Shown piece after piece: positions 37,881-46,498 of a stretch of 64,000 nt of DNA. Every line of letters begins with the position of its first letter. Positions within the stretch are counted from its first letter, which is position 1. A model generated the notes under the pieces. The model ran no database searches. It saw only the letters and a program-made list of their open reading frames with translations, and was not told where the DNA came from. Both the position numbers and the translations under genes were made by a program. Location: contig CALAGS010000139.1 of NCBI GenBank assembly GCA_937891665.1, forward strand, positions 23,807-87,806, in the 5' to 3' direction. Origin of the DNA: an uncultured Burkholderiales bacterium (GTDB lineage Bacteria; Pseudomonadota; Gammaproteobacteria; Burkholderiales; Burkholderiaceae_C).

Positions 37881-37898
37881 TTGTCGTCGAAACGACAA
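37881..37898. promoter_or_regulatory. FNR/CRP-geometry palindrome between regulator and ligase-transporter operon
   Basis: TTGTCGT-CGAA-ACGACAA is a perfect 7-bp inverted repeat with a 4-base centre, the same spacing as FNR boxes (TTGAT-N4-ATCAA). It lies 60 bp before the regulator ATG at 37820 and about 90 bp before the ligase ATG. It is a strong candidate operator for the adjacent Crp/Fnr protein. Confidence 0.6.
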
Positions 37899-37949
37899 CT
37901 TAGCGTCAAATCAGAGTCTAGCATCTGGTTTCAGTATTCAAACAGTCTC

Positions 37950-37965
37950 TCTTTATTGATAAAGA
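37950..37965. repeat. Second inverted repeat before the acyl-CoA ligase
   Basis: TCTTTAT-TG-ATAAAGA is a perfect 7-bp inverted repeat ending about 20 bp before the ligase ATG. It may be a second operator or a 5'-UTR hairpin. Confidence 0.35.
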
Positions 37966-37986
37966 CTGAGATCAACTAGGACCCGT

Positions 37987-39933
37987 ATGCAGACGACCTT
38001 TCCCCAATTGCTGTTGACGCACGCCTCGCAAAGACCCTCTGCGCCAGCCATGCGTGAAAAAGAATATGGCATTTGGCAAACCATCAGTTGGCAAGCCATG
38101 GCCACCATGGTGTCACACATGGCGTGTGGCTTGCACCAAGCAGGCTTAAAACGGGGTGAGCACATGGTGGTGGTGGGATCTAACCGTCCTCGCCTTTACG
38201 CCACCATGTTGGCTGCGCAATCGCTGGGCGCTATTCCAATTCCCTTGTACCAGGACGCAGCCGCTGCTGAATGTGTTTTCCCCATGACCAATGCCGAAGT
38301 GCGTTTGTGTGTCGTGGAAGATCAAGAGCAAGTGGACAAAATGTTAGAGGTGCGTGAAACCTACACCGCTCTCACGCACATTTATTACGACGACCCCAGG
38401 GGCTTGCGCAAATACGATGAACCCGGTCTCGGTTCGATGGACGAGTTGTTGGCAGCGGGAGAAGCTTTTTCCAAGCAGCACCCCCAGTTTTACAAAGAAC
38501 AAGTTGAAGCAGGCACCAAAGACGATGTGGCTGCCATGTTCTTCACATCTGGTACGACGGGCAATCCCAAAGGTGTTGTGCACACACACGGTACCCTGAT
38601 CGACCGCGCACAAGCTGGCGCCGAATTTGATCGGCTCACGTCCAACGAAGACGTGCTGGCCTATTTGCCACCGGCTTGGATTGGTCAAAATATTTTCAGC
38701 TACGCACAGTGGTTGGTGGCTGGCTATGTTGTCAATTGCCCCGAGTCTTCTGCCACCGTCATGATCGACTTGAAAGAGATTGGCCCTACCTATTACTTTG
38801 CACCGCCTCGGGTGTTTGAAGGCATGCTCACCAGTGTGAGCATTCGCATGGAAGATGCCAGCAGCATCAAGCGCAACTTGTACAAATACTTCATGAGCTT
38901 GGCCATGAAAGTCGGCCCCAAGCGCATGGATGGCGAGTCCATCGGTTTGTTCAACAGCCTTATGTATGCCTTGGGCAATATGCTGGTGTACGGCCCCTTG
39001 CGCAACAACCTCGGTTTTAGCCGCGTGCGCGTGGCCTACACCGCGGGTGAAGCCATTGGCCCCGATTTGTTCAGCTTTTACCGCTCCATTGGCGTCAATT
39101 TGAAACAGCTTTATGGTTCCACCGAAACGGCTGTGTTTGTGTGCTTGCAGCCCGACAACCAAGCCCGAGCCGATACCGTGGGCGTGCCTTGCCGCGGGGT
39201 TGAAATCAAAGTGGCCGACAACGGCGAAATTTTGGTCAAGTCACCTGGCCTGCTCAAAGGCTATTACAAAAACCCAGAAGCCACTGCCGAAGTTTTGACA
39301 GCGGACGGGTGGTACCACACCAGCGATGCCGGTTTCTTAGACAGCCATGGCCACCTCAAGATCATTGACCGCGTGAAAGACGTGGGCCGCATCAAAGGCG
39401 GCAACAACGACGGCGCCATGTTTGCGCCCAAGTATGTCGAAAACAAACTCAAGTTCTTTCCGCACATCAAAGAAGTGGTGGCCTATGGCGATCAGCGCGA
39501 TCAAGTCTGCGTCATGATCAACATCGACTTTGATGCGGTGGGCAACTGGGCCGAGCGTCGCAATTTGCCGTACGCCGGTTACGCCGACTTGGCGCAAAAG
39601 CCAGAAGTCTATGAACTCATTCGAGAATGTGTTGAGCAAGTCAATGCCGATTTGGCTGAAGACACATTGCTGGCAGGCAGTCAAGTCAGTCGCTTTTTGG
39701 TGTTGCACAAAGAGCTCGATGCTGACGATGGCGAACTGACGCGCACCAACAAAGTCCGTCGCGGCTTTATTGCCGAAAAATACTTGCCCTTGGTCGACGC
39801 TTTGTATGGCGGCTTGGCCACCCAGTTCATTGAAACGGTTGTGAAATTTGAAGATGGCCGCACTGGCAGTGTGAGCGCCACCCTCCATATTTCAGACGCC
39901 AAAACATTTGTACCCGTGAAGGCTGCAGCTTGA
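37987..39933 (+). CDS. AMP-dependent acyl-CoA synthetase, first gene of Liv-type operon
   Basis: 648 residues. An ANL adenylating enzyme related to the long-chain acyl-CoA synthetases (FAA1-like, AMP-binding COG1022). The ATP loop is FFTSGTTGNPKGVVHTHG (about 190-207). The adenylate motif LYGSTETAVF and the hinge KIIDRVKDVGRIKGG are present. The substrate is probably an organic or aromatic acid imported by the ABC system encoded next to it; it cannot be read from sequence. livG follows after about 30 bp. Confidence 0.85.
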   Translation: MQTTFPQLLLTHASQRPSAPAMREKEYGIWQTISWQAMATMVSHMACGLHQAGLKRGEHMVVVGSNRPRLYATMLAAQSLGAIPIPLYQDAAAAECVFPMTNAEVRLCVVEDQEQVDKMLEVRETYTALTHIYYDDPRGLRKYDEPGLGSMDELLAAGEAFSKQHPQFYKEQVEAGTKDDVAAMFFTSGTTGNPKGVVHTHGTLIDRAQAGAEFDRLTSNEDVLAYLPPAWIGQNIFSYAQWLVAGYVVNCPESSATVMIDLKEIGPTYYFAPPRVFEGMLTSVSIRMEDASSIKRNLYKYFMSLAMKVGPKRMDGESIGLFNSLMYALGNMLVYGPLRNNLGFSRVRVAYTAGEAIGPDLFSFYRSIGVNLKQLYGSTETAVFVCLQPDNQARADTVGVPCRGVEIKVADNGEILVKSPGLLKGYYKNPEATAEVLTADGWYHTSDAGFLDSHGHLKIIDRVKDVGRIKGGNNDGAMFAPKYVENKLKFFPHIKEVVAYGDQRDQVCVMINIDFDAVGNWAERRNLPYAGYADLAQKPEVYELIRECVEQVNADLAEDTLLAGSQVSRFLVLHKELDADDGELTRTNKVRRGFIAEKYLPLVDALYGGLATQFIETVVKFEDGRTGSVSATLHISDAKTFVPVKAAA

Positions 39934-39964
39934 ACGCGGCTTGCCTCAACACAGAGAAATCAGC

Positions 39965-40747
39965 ATGACCAAAAAAATTGGCGACGTCATTTTGGATGTG
40001 AACAACATCAGCCTCCGGTTTGGTGGCGTGAAAGCGCTGACCGATATTTCTTTCAATGTGAAAGAACATGAAATTCGCGCCATCATTGGCCCCAATGGTG
40101 CCGGCAAAAGCTCCATGCTCAATTGCATCAATGGGGTCTACACACCGCAAGAAGGCAGCATCACATTTCGAGGCCAAACTTTTGACCACATGGACAGCCG
40201 CCAAGTGGCCGAAATGGGTGTCGCCCGCACGTTCCAAAACTTGGCCTTGTTCAAAGGCATGAGCGTGATTGACAACATCATGACCGGACGCAACTTGCGC
40301 ATCAAGAGCAATATTTTCATGCAAGCCTTGCGCATTGGCCCAGCCCAAGCGGAAGAAGAGCAGCACCGAGATTTTGTCGAACACATCATCGACTTTCTTG
40401 AAATCCAGGCACATCGCAAAACACCGGTGGGCCAATTGCCTTACGGATTGCAAAAGCGGGTTGACCTCGGCCGTGCGCTTGCCATGGAGCCGCAAGTCTT
40501 GTTACTCGATGAACCCATGGCCGGCATGAACGTCGAAGAAAAGCAGGACATGAGCCGTTTCATCTTGGATGTCAACGACGAGTTTGGTACCACCATTGTA
40601 CTGATCGAACACGACATGAGTGTGGTGATGGACATTTCAGACCGCGTGGTGGTGCTGGACTATGGCAAAAAAATCGGCGACGGGACTCCCGAAGAAGTGC
40701 GTAACAACGAAGAAGTGATCAGTGCCTACCTTGGCACCAGTCATTGA
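39965..40747 (+). CDS. ABC transporter ATP-binding protein LivG-like
   Basis: 260 residues from the ATG at 39965 (MTKKIGDVILDVNNISLRFGG). Walker A is GPNGAGKSS, Walker B is VLLLDEPMAGMN, and the C-terminal part IGDGTPEEVRNNEEVISAYLG is LivG-typical. The sequence before the Walker B reads LPYGLQKRVDLGRAL in place of LSGGQ, which is normal for this subfamily. It energises uptake of branched-chain amino acid-like or aromatic acids (HAAT family). Confidence 0.9.
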   Translation: MTKKIGDVILDVNNISLRFGGVKALTDISFNVKEHEIRAIIGPNGAGKSSMLNCINGVYTPQEGSITFRGQTFDHMDSRQVAEMGVARTFQNLALFKGMSVIDNIMTGRNLRIKSNIFMQALRIGPAQAEEEQHRDFVEHIIDFLEIQAHRKTPVGQLPYGLQKRVDLGRALAMEPQVLLLDEPMAGMNVEEKQDMSRFILDVNDEFGTTIVLIEHDMSVVMDISDRVVVLDYGKKIGDGTPEEVRNNEEVISAYLGTSH

Positions 40748-40757
40748 GGAGAACAAC

Positions 40758-41687
40758 ATGGCATTTTTCTTGGAAGCTCTACTGGGTGGCCTCATGGCCG
40801 GCATGCTGTATGCCTTGGTGGCACTCGGCTTCGTGCTGATTTTCAAAGCGTCTGGTGTGTTTAATTTTGCGCAAGGCGCGATGGTGCTGTTTGCTGCTTT
40901 GGCTATGGCGCGTTTTGCCGAATGGGTGCCCGATGTATTGGGTTTGGACAACAAGATTCTGAGCAACGTCATTGCCTTTGCTTTGGCGGCCGCTTTGATG
41001 TTCATGTTGGCTTGGCTCATTGAACGCTTGGTCTTGCGTCACTTGGTTAACCAAGAAGGCGTGACTTTGCTCATGGCCACGCTGGGCATCACTTACTTCA
41101 TCGATGGTTTGGGTCAGACTATTTTTGGCAGCGATATTTACAAGATCGATGTGGGCATGCCCAAAGAGCCCGTCTTTTTGTTGGACTCTGTTTTTCCAGG
41201 CGGTGTGCTGGTCAACTTGGAAGATGTGTATGCGGCTGTCATTGCCGCCTTGCTGGTGGTTGCTTTGTCCTTGTTTTTCCAAAAAACCAGCACCGGCCGT
41301 GCGCTGCGTGCGGTGGCCGATGACCACCAAGCTGCGCAGTCTATTGGCATTCCTCTCAACCGCATTTGGGTCATTGTGTGGTTTGTGGCGGGCATCACCG
41401 CTTTGGTGGCGGGCATCATTTGGGGTTCTAAAATGGGCGTCCAGTTCTCCTTGACCACGGTGGCTTTGCGCGCACTGCCCGTCATTATTTTGGGTGGCCT
41501 CACGTCTGTGCCTGGCGCCATCATTGGCGGCCTGATCATTGGTGTTGGCGAAAAACTGTCCGAAGTTTTTCTCGGCCCTTATGTGGGCGGCGGCATTGAA
41601 ATTTGGTTTGCGTATGTCCTTGCATTGGTCTTTTTGCTGTTCCGACCCCAAGGTTTGTTTGGCGAAAAAATCATTGATCGCGTCTAA
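40758..41687 (+). CDS. Branched-chain amino acid-type ABC permease LivH-like
   Basis: 309 residues from the ATG at 40758, preceded by GAGGAGAA; the track start at 40722 overlaps livG. About eight membrane helices are visible, and the family stretch GLMAGMLYALVALGFVLIFKASGVFNFAQGA is at the N-terminus. It starts 10 bp after livG and ends 11 bp before livM. Confidence 0.92.
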   Translation: MAFFLEALLGGLMAGMLYALVALGFVLIFKASGVFNFAQGAMVLFAALAMARFAEWVPDVLGLDNKILSNVIAFALAAALMFMLAWLIERLVLRHLVNQEGVTLLMATLGITYFIDGLGQTIFGSDIYKIDVGMPKEPVFLLDSVFPGGVLVNLEDVYAAVIAALLVVALSLFFQKTSTGRALRAVADDHQAAQSIGIPLNRIWVIVWFVAGITALVAGIIWGSKMGVQFSLTTVALRALPVIILGGLTSVPGAIIGGLIIGVGEKLSEVFLGPYVGGGIEIWFAYVLALVFLLFRPQGLFGEKIIDRV

Positions 41688-41698
41688 GGAATCACAAC

Positions 41699-42775
41699 AT
41701 GTTTTACAGAGAAAACGGTCAATTCAAAACTTCCTACAGAAGTGACCAGCAAATTTTTGCCATCGCGCAAGATCGTTGGGCTATTCTGGCATTGGTCGCC
41801 TTCGCCTTCATTGGCGTGCCCTTTCTGGTCGACGAATACATGTTCAGGGCCATCTTGATTCCCTTCTTGATCTTGGCCTTGGCCGCCCTGGGCGTCAACA
41901 TCTTGGTGGGTTATTGCGGCCAAATATCTTTGGGCTCGGGTGCCTTCATGGCAGTTGGTGCCTACATGGCCTACAACACCTACATTCGCATTGAAGGCAT
42001 GCCCCTGATCCTTGCGTTGTTGAGTGGGGGATTTTTTGCCACTTTGGTGGGCGTATTTTTCGGCATTCCAAGTTTGCGAGTGAAGGGCCTTTATTTGGCC
42101 GTGGCCACCTTGGCCGCTCAATTCTTTTGCGATTGGGCGTTCTTGCGCGTGGGCTGGTTTACCAACAACACCGCTTCAGGCTCGGTTAACGTGTCCAACT
42201 TGAACGTCATGGGCTGGGTCATTCAAAGCCCGGTTGAAAAATACCTTTTCTGCTTGGCCTTTTTGGTGGTGTTTGCGTTGCTTGCCAAAAACTTGGTGCG
42301 CTCAGCCATTGGCCGCGAGTGGATGGCCATTCGCGACATGGATGTGGCTGCGGCAGTCATTGGCATTCGCCCCATGTACGCCAAGCTCAGCGCTTTTGCG
42401 GTGAGCTCCTTCATTGTGGGCGTTGCGGGCGCTTTGTGGGGCTTTGTGCATTTGGGCTCTTGGGAGCCCGCTGCGTTTTCAATTGATCGCTCATTCCAAT
42501 TGCTGTTCATGGTGATCATTGGCGGCATGGGCTCCATCATGGGCAGCTTTTTTGGTGCCGCTTTCATTGTGGTGTTGCCTATTTTTCTGAATCAGTTTTT
42601 GCCTTGGGTGGGCAGCTTGGTGGGAGTGGTCATCTCCACTGCCGCCATCTCTCACGCTGAGTTCATGATTTTTGGTGCCTTGATTGTTTGGTTCTTGATT
42701 GTTGAGCCGCATGGCTTGGCAAAATTGTGGTCAGTGGCGAAGCAAAAACTTCGCCTCTGGCCTTTCCCTCATTGA
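41699..42775 (+). CDS. Branched-chain amino acid-type ABC permease LivM-like
   Basis: 358 residues with about ten hydrophobic segments. The LivM pattern GYCGQISLGSGAFMAVGAYM and the EAA-like loop IGREWMAIRDMDVAAAVIGI are present. It forms the channel with LivH. The substrate-binding gene follows after 47 bp. Confidence 0.92.
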   Translation: MFYRENGQFKTSYRSDQQIFAIAQDRWAILALVAFAFIGVPFLVDEYMFRAILIPFLILALAALGVNILVGYCGQISLGSGAFMAVGAYMAYNTYIRIEGMPLILALLSGGFFATLVGVFFGIPSLRVKGLYLAVATLAAQFFCDWAFLRVGWFTNNTASGSVNVSNLNVMGWVIQSPVEKYLFCLAFLVVFALLAKNLVRSAIGREWMAIRDMDVAAAVIGIRPMYAKLSAFAVSSFIVGVAGALWGFVHLGSWEPAAFSIDRSFQLLFMVIIGGMGSIMGSFFGAAFIVVLPIFLNQFLPWVGSLVGVVISTAAISHAEFMIFGALIVWFLIVEPHGLAKLWSVAKQKLRLWPFPH

Positions 42776-42822
42776 TTTTTTCCGCAGTGCTTCACACTTT
42801 TATTTTTTTACAGGAGACAACC

Positions 42823-44160
42823 ATGAAGCTTCGTCAACTCGCTCTAGCCGTTACAGTGGCTGCTGCAGGACTTTCCAGCGCGCTGGTCAGTACTGTTGCT
42901 ACCGCACAAACCAAAGAGCAATTCTTCCCCGTGCTGGTGTACAGAACGGGTGCTTATGCGCCCAATGGCGTGCCATTTGCCAATGGTTACGTCGACTATC
43001 TCAAGCTCGTCAATGCGCGTGGCGGCATCAACGGCGTGAAAGTCAGTTTCGAAGAATGCGAAACAGGCTATGCCACAGACCGAGGTGTGGAGTGCTATGA
43101 GCGCCTGAAAGGCAAAAATGGCGGCGCCACAGTGTTCCAGCCTTTGTCAACCGGCATTACCTTTGCCCTGACTGAAAAAGCCCCTGGCGACAAGATTCCT
43201 TTGATCACCGCTGGCTACGGCCGCAGCGAATCTTCTGACGGTGGTGTTTTCAAATGGAACTTCCCATTGGCCGGCACATACTGGGTGGCGGGTGACGTGA
43301 TCATCCAAGACATTGCCAAAAAAGCAGGCGGCGCTGACAAGCTCAAAGGCAAGCACGTTGCTTTGGTTTACCACGACAGCCCCTTCGGCAAAGAAGCCAT
43401 CCCTATTTTGCAAGAGCGCGCAGCCATGCACGGCTTCAAGCTCAGCTTGTTGCCCGTGACACACCCTGGCGTTGAGCAAAAGTCAACCTGGTTGCAAATT
43501 CGCCGCGATCGCCCTGACTACGTTGTCAACTGGGGTTGGGGTGTGATGAACTCCACCTTGCTCAAAGAAGCGCAAGCCACTGGTTACCCACGTGAGAAGA
43601 TTTATGGCGTGTGGTGGGCTGGTGCTGAGCCCGATGTGAAAGACGTTGGCATGGGCGCTAAGGGCTACAACGCCATCACCATGCAACACGGTGCCGAGAA
43701 GGGCTCTGCTGTTGTGAAAGAAGTGCTTGAGAAAATTCACGCCAAAGGCCAAGGCACAGGTCCTAAGGACGAAGTCGGTGAAGTGCTTTACATGCGCGGT
43801 TTGTTTAGCGCCATGTTTGCTATTGAAGGCGTTCGTCAAGCCCAAGAAAAATACGGCAAAGGCAAAGTCATGTCTGGCGAGCAAGCTCGTTGGGGTTATG
43901 AAAACTTGAACCTGACACAAGCCAAATTGGACACCTTGGGCTTCAAGGGTGTGTTGCGTCCTGTTTCAACATCTTGTGCCGACCACATGGGCGCCAACTG
44001 GGCCCGTATTCACACATGGAACGGCAGCAAGTGGGAATTCTCTAGCGACTGGTACCAGGCCGATGAACAAATCATCAAGCCCATGGTGAAAGCCGCTGCC
44101 GACAAATATGCGGCAGAAAAGAAACTGACACGCCGTACACCGGCTGACTGCCAGTCTTAA
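42823..44160 (+). CDS. Periplasmic substrate-binding protein of the Liv-type ABC transporter
   Basis: 445 residues from the ATG at 42823 (MKLRQLALAVTVAAAG), preceded by CAGGAGACAA. A signal peptide ends around VATAQT. The mature part is a Peripla_BP_6/LivJ-type fold, with FFPVLVYRTGAYAPNGVPFANG in the ligand pocket region. Longer than LivJ, it resembles binding proteins for aromatic or hydroxy acids in Burkholderiales, but the ligand is unknown. Strong nested hairpins follow it before livF. Confidence 0.9.
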   Translation: MKLRQLALAVTVAAAGLSSALVSTVATAQTKEQFFPVLVYRTGAYAPNGVPFANGYVDYLKLVNARGGINGVKVSFEECETGYATDRGVECYERLKGKNGGATVFQPLSTGITFALTEKAPGDKIPLITAGYGRSESSDGGVFKWNFPLAGTYWVAGDVIIQDIAKKAGGADKLKGKHVALVYHDSPFGKEAIPILQERAAMHGFKLSLLPVTHPGVEQKSTWLQIRRDRPDYVVNWGWGVMNSTLLKEAQATGYPREKIYGVWWAGAEPDVKDVGMGAKGYNAITMQHGAEKGSAVVKEVLEKIHAKGQGTGPKDEVGEVLYMRGLFSAMFAIEGVRQAQEKYGKGKVMSGEQARWGYENLNLTQAKLDTLGFKGVLRPVSTSCADHMGANWARIHTWNGSKWEFSSDWYQADEQIIKPMVKAAADKYAAEKKLTRRTPADCQS

Positions 44161-44169
44161 AAAACTGGA

Positions 44170-44248
44170 GGCCGCAGAGAGTGCGGCCATTTGGCACTGC
44201 GAAAGCAGTTGCCAAATGAAAGTCTCAAGGCTTGAGATTTTCATTTGG
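44170..44248 (+). promoter_or_regulatory. Overlapping hairpins between the binding-protein gene and livF
   Basis: Three inverted repeats follow the binding-protein stop within 90 bp: 44170-44188 (GGCCGCA/TGCGGCC), 44188-44218 (CATTTGGCACTGC against GCAGTTGCCAAATG with one bulge, GAAA loop), and 44212-44248 (CCAAATGAAA against TTTCATTTGG, extended by TCTCAAG/CTTGAGA with one G-U). The last two share CCAAATG (44212-44218), so they cannot both form. They could act as RNA-level control of livF relative to the binding protein, or as mRNA 3'-end protection. Confidence 0.65.
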
Positions 44249-44265
44249 TCATAAAGGCAGAGTCC

Positions 44266-45075
44266 ATGAGCGATAAAAAAATTGTATTGAATGTCAATGG
44301 CATTGAAGTCATTTACAACCACGTGATCTTGGTCTTGAAGGGTGTCTCCCTGCAAGTTCCAGAGCAAGGCATTGTGGCAATTTTGGGTGGCAATGGTGCG
44401 GGCAAAACCACCACCTTGCGGGCCATTTCCAATCTGCTCAAAGGTGAGCGCGGCGATGTCACCAAGGGCAGCATTGAGCTGCGTGGTGAGCGCATTGAAA
44501 ACCTCACCCCTGCCGATTTGGTGAACCGCGGTGTGGTGCAAGTGATGGAGGGTCGTCACTGCTTTGCGCACCTCACCATTGAAGAAAATCTCATGACGGG
44601 CAGCTACACGCGCAAGGACAAAGGTGAAATTGCGGCCAACCTTGAAAAGGTGTACACCTATTTCCCACGTCTCAAAACACGTCGCACTTCACAAGCCGCT
44701 TACACCTCAGGTGGTGAACAACAAATGTGTGCCATTGGCCGCGCCTTGATGACCAACCCGAGCGTCATGCTTTTGGACGAACCTTCGATGGGATTGGCCC
44801 CACAAATTGTGGAAGAGGTGTTCAACATCGTCAAAGATTTGAACGAGAAAGAAAAAGTCACGTTCTTGATTGCAGAGCAAAACACCAACATGGCGCTCAA
44901 GTACTCCGACTATGGTTACATCATGGAGTCGGGTCGCATTGTGATGGATGGCTTGGCCGAGGACCTGCGAACCAACGAAGACGTGAAAGAGTTTTACCTG
45001 GGCATGGGCGGCGGCGAGCGCAAGAGCTTCAAAGATGTGAAGAGTTACAAACGGCGCAAGCGCTGGTTGGCTTAA
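44266..45075 (+). CDS. ABC transporter ATP-binding protein LivF-like
   Basis: 269 residues from the ATG at 44266 (MSDKKIVLNVNGIEV). Walker A is GGNGAGKTT, followed by TSGGEQQMCAIGRAL and Walker B VMLLDEPSMGLAP. The C-terminal end is long and basic (KSYKRRKRWLA), beyond the usual LivF end. It completes the transporter. It is separated from the binding-protein gene by the hairpin array, so its expression may be set lower. Confidence 0.91.
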   Translation: MSDKKIVLNVNGIEVIYNHVILVLKGVSLQVPEQGIVAILGGNGAGKTTTLRAISNLLKGERGDVTKGSIELRGERIENLTPADLVNRGVVQVMEGRHCFAHLTIEENLMTGSYTRKDKGEIAANLEKVYTYFPRLKTRRTSQAAYTSGGEQQMCAIGRALMTNPSVMLLDEPSMGLAPQIVEEVFNIVKDLNEKEKVTFLIAEQNTNMALKYSDYGYIMESGRIVMDGLAEDLRTNEDVKEFYLGMGGGERKSFKDVKSYKRRKRWLA

Positions 45076-45103
45076 TTTTTCCAATCACATTCAAAGGATT
45101 TTT

Positions 45104-46366
45104 ATGAAGACGCACATGGATGCATTGGAAACGCGCGACCCTGCAGCGCGCGAAGCCGCCTTGCTGGCGGCATTGCCTGCTCAAGTTGCACATGCACAAA
45201 AAAATGCGCCTGCCTTTGCAGACATTTTGAGAGACGTTAACGCCGCCGACATCACGTCGCGCGCTGCACTGGCCAAATTGCCAGTGATCCGCAAATACGA
45301 ACTGCTTGAAAAACAAAAAGCCTCACGTGCCGCGGGTGGCAATGTGTTTGGTGGCTTCAGTGCTGTGAGCTATGGCGCAAAAATGCCACGCGTATTTTCC
45401 AGCCCAGGCCCTTTGTATGAGCCTGAAGGTTCGCGCGCAGATTACTGGCGCATGGCGCGTGCCATTGCGGCGGCTGGCTTTCAGTCGGGTGAACTCATTC
45501 ACAACTGTTTCAGCTACCATTTCACGCCCGCGGGCTCCATGATGGAAACCGGAGCCCATGCCTTGGGCTGCACGGTTTTTCCGGGCGGTATTGGCCAAAC
45601 AGAGCAGCAAGTGCAAACCATGTCTGAGTTGCAGCCGGCGGGTTACATTGGCACCCCCAGTTTCTTGAAAATCATTCTTGAAAAAGCGGCCGAAATGGGT
45701 GTGGCCTTGCCTTCTGTGAAAAAGGCGTTGGTCTCTGGCGAAGCCTTTCCACCCAGCTTGCGTGATTGGATGGCTGAACGTGGCGTCAATGCTTTTCAGT
45801 GCTACGCCACAGCAGATGTGGGCCTCATTGCTTATGAAACCAGCGCACGCCAAGGGCTGGTGATTGACGAAGGCGTGATCGTTGAAATTGTGCGACCTGG
45901 CACGGGCGATCCCGTTCCTGAAGGTGAAGTGGGCGAATTGGTCATTACCAGTTTGAACCCCGATTACCCCTTGATTCGTTTTGGCACGGGTGATTTGTCC
46001 GCCATCTTGGTGGGCGCCTGCCCAACAGGCCGCACCAACCAGCGAATCAAAGGTTGGATGGGACGTGCAGACCAAACCACCAAAGTGCGCGGTATGTTTG
46101 TGCATCCAGGCCAAGTGGCTGAGGTGGTGAAGCGATTCCCTGCCGCATTGCGTGCACGTTTGGTTGTCCAAGGTGAAATGGCCAATGACAGCATGGCGTT
46201 GCATGTGGAAACCACAGCAGCCTTCGGTGCTGAAGCCGAGTTGAAGGCGCAGATCGCCGAAGCCATTCGGGACATCACCAAATTGCGAAGCGATGTTCAT
46301 TTGGTGGCGCCCGGCACTTTGGCCAATGATGGCAAAGTGATTGAAGACGCACGCAGCTACCAATGA
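45104..46366 (+). CDS. Phenylacetate-CoA ligase (PaaK)-like adenylating enzyme
   Basis: 420 residues, the short PaaK-type ANL class. The adenylate-binding region reads CYATADVGLIAYETSARQ, and the C-terminal motif is KGWMGRADQTTKVRGMFVHP. The P-loop seen in typical PaaK (SSGTTG) is not obvious: the equivalent stretch reads FSSPGPLYEPEGSRAD. The substrate may be an aromatic acid-CoA, but this needs testing. It ends the ligase-Liv operon, 28 bp after livF. Confidence 0.82.
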   Translation: MKTHMDALETRDPAAREAALLAALPAQVAHAQKNAPAFADILRDVNAADITSRAALAKLPVIRKYELLEKQKASRAAGGNVFGGFSAVSYGAKMPRVFSSPGPLYEPEGSRADYWRMARAIAAAGFQSGELIHNCFSYHFTPAGSMMETGAHALGCTVFPGGIGQTEQQVQTMSELQPAGYIGTPSFLKIILEKAAEMGVALPSVKKALVSGEAFPPSLRDWMAERGVNAFQCYATADVGLIAYETSARQGLVIDEGVIVEIVRPGTGDPVPEGEVGELVITSLNPDYPLIRFGTGDLSAILVGACPTGRTNQRIKGWMGRADQTTKVRGMFVHPGQVAEVVKRFPAALRARLVVQGEMANDSMALHVETTAAFGAEAELKAQIAEAIRDITKLRSDVHLVAPGTLANDGKVIEDARSYQ

Positions 46367-46498
46367 AAATTTAATCTCGCCCAAAATAGGTGCGTTTGAG
46401 GCTTGGCTTCCCCTTAAAAAATGGGGTCTTGCTTGGACTGCTTAAGCTTTTGGGCGCGCTAAGACGTTACACTGACGTGTCCAATTTTAGGAGAAAAA

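Noticed and set aside
37821-37898. Longer start for the Crp/Fnr regulator
   Set aside because: It would place the perfect palindromic operator within the first codons; the ATG at 37820 fits family length.
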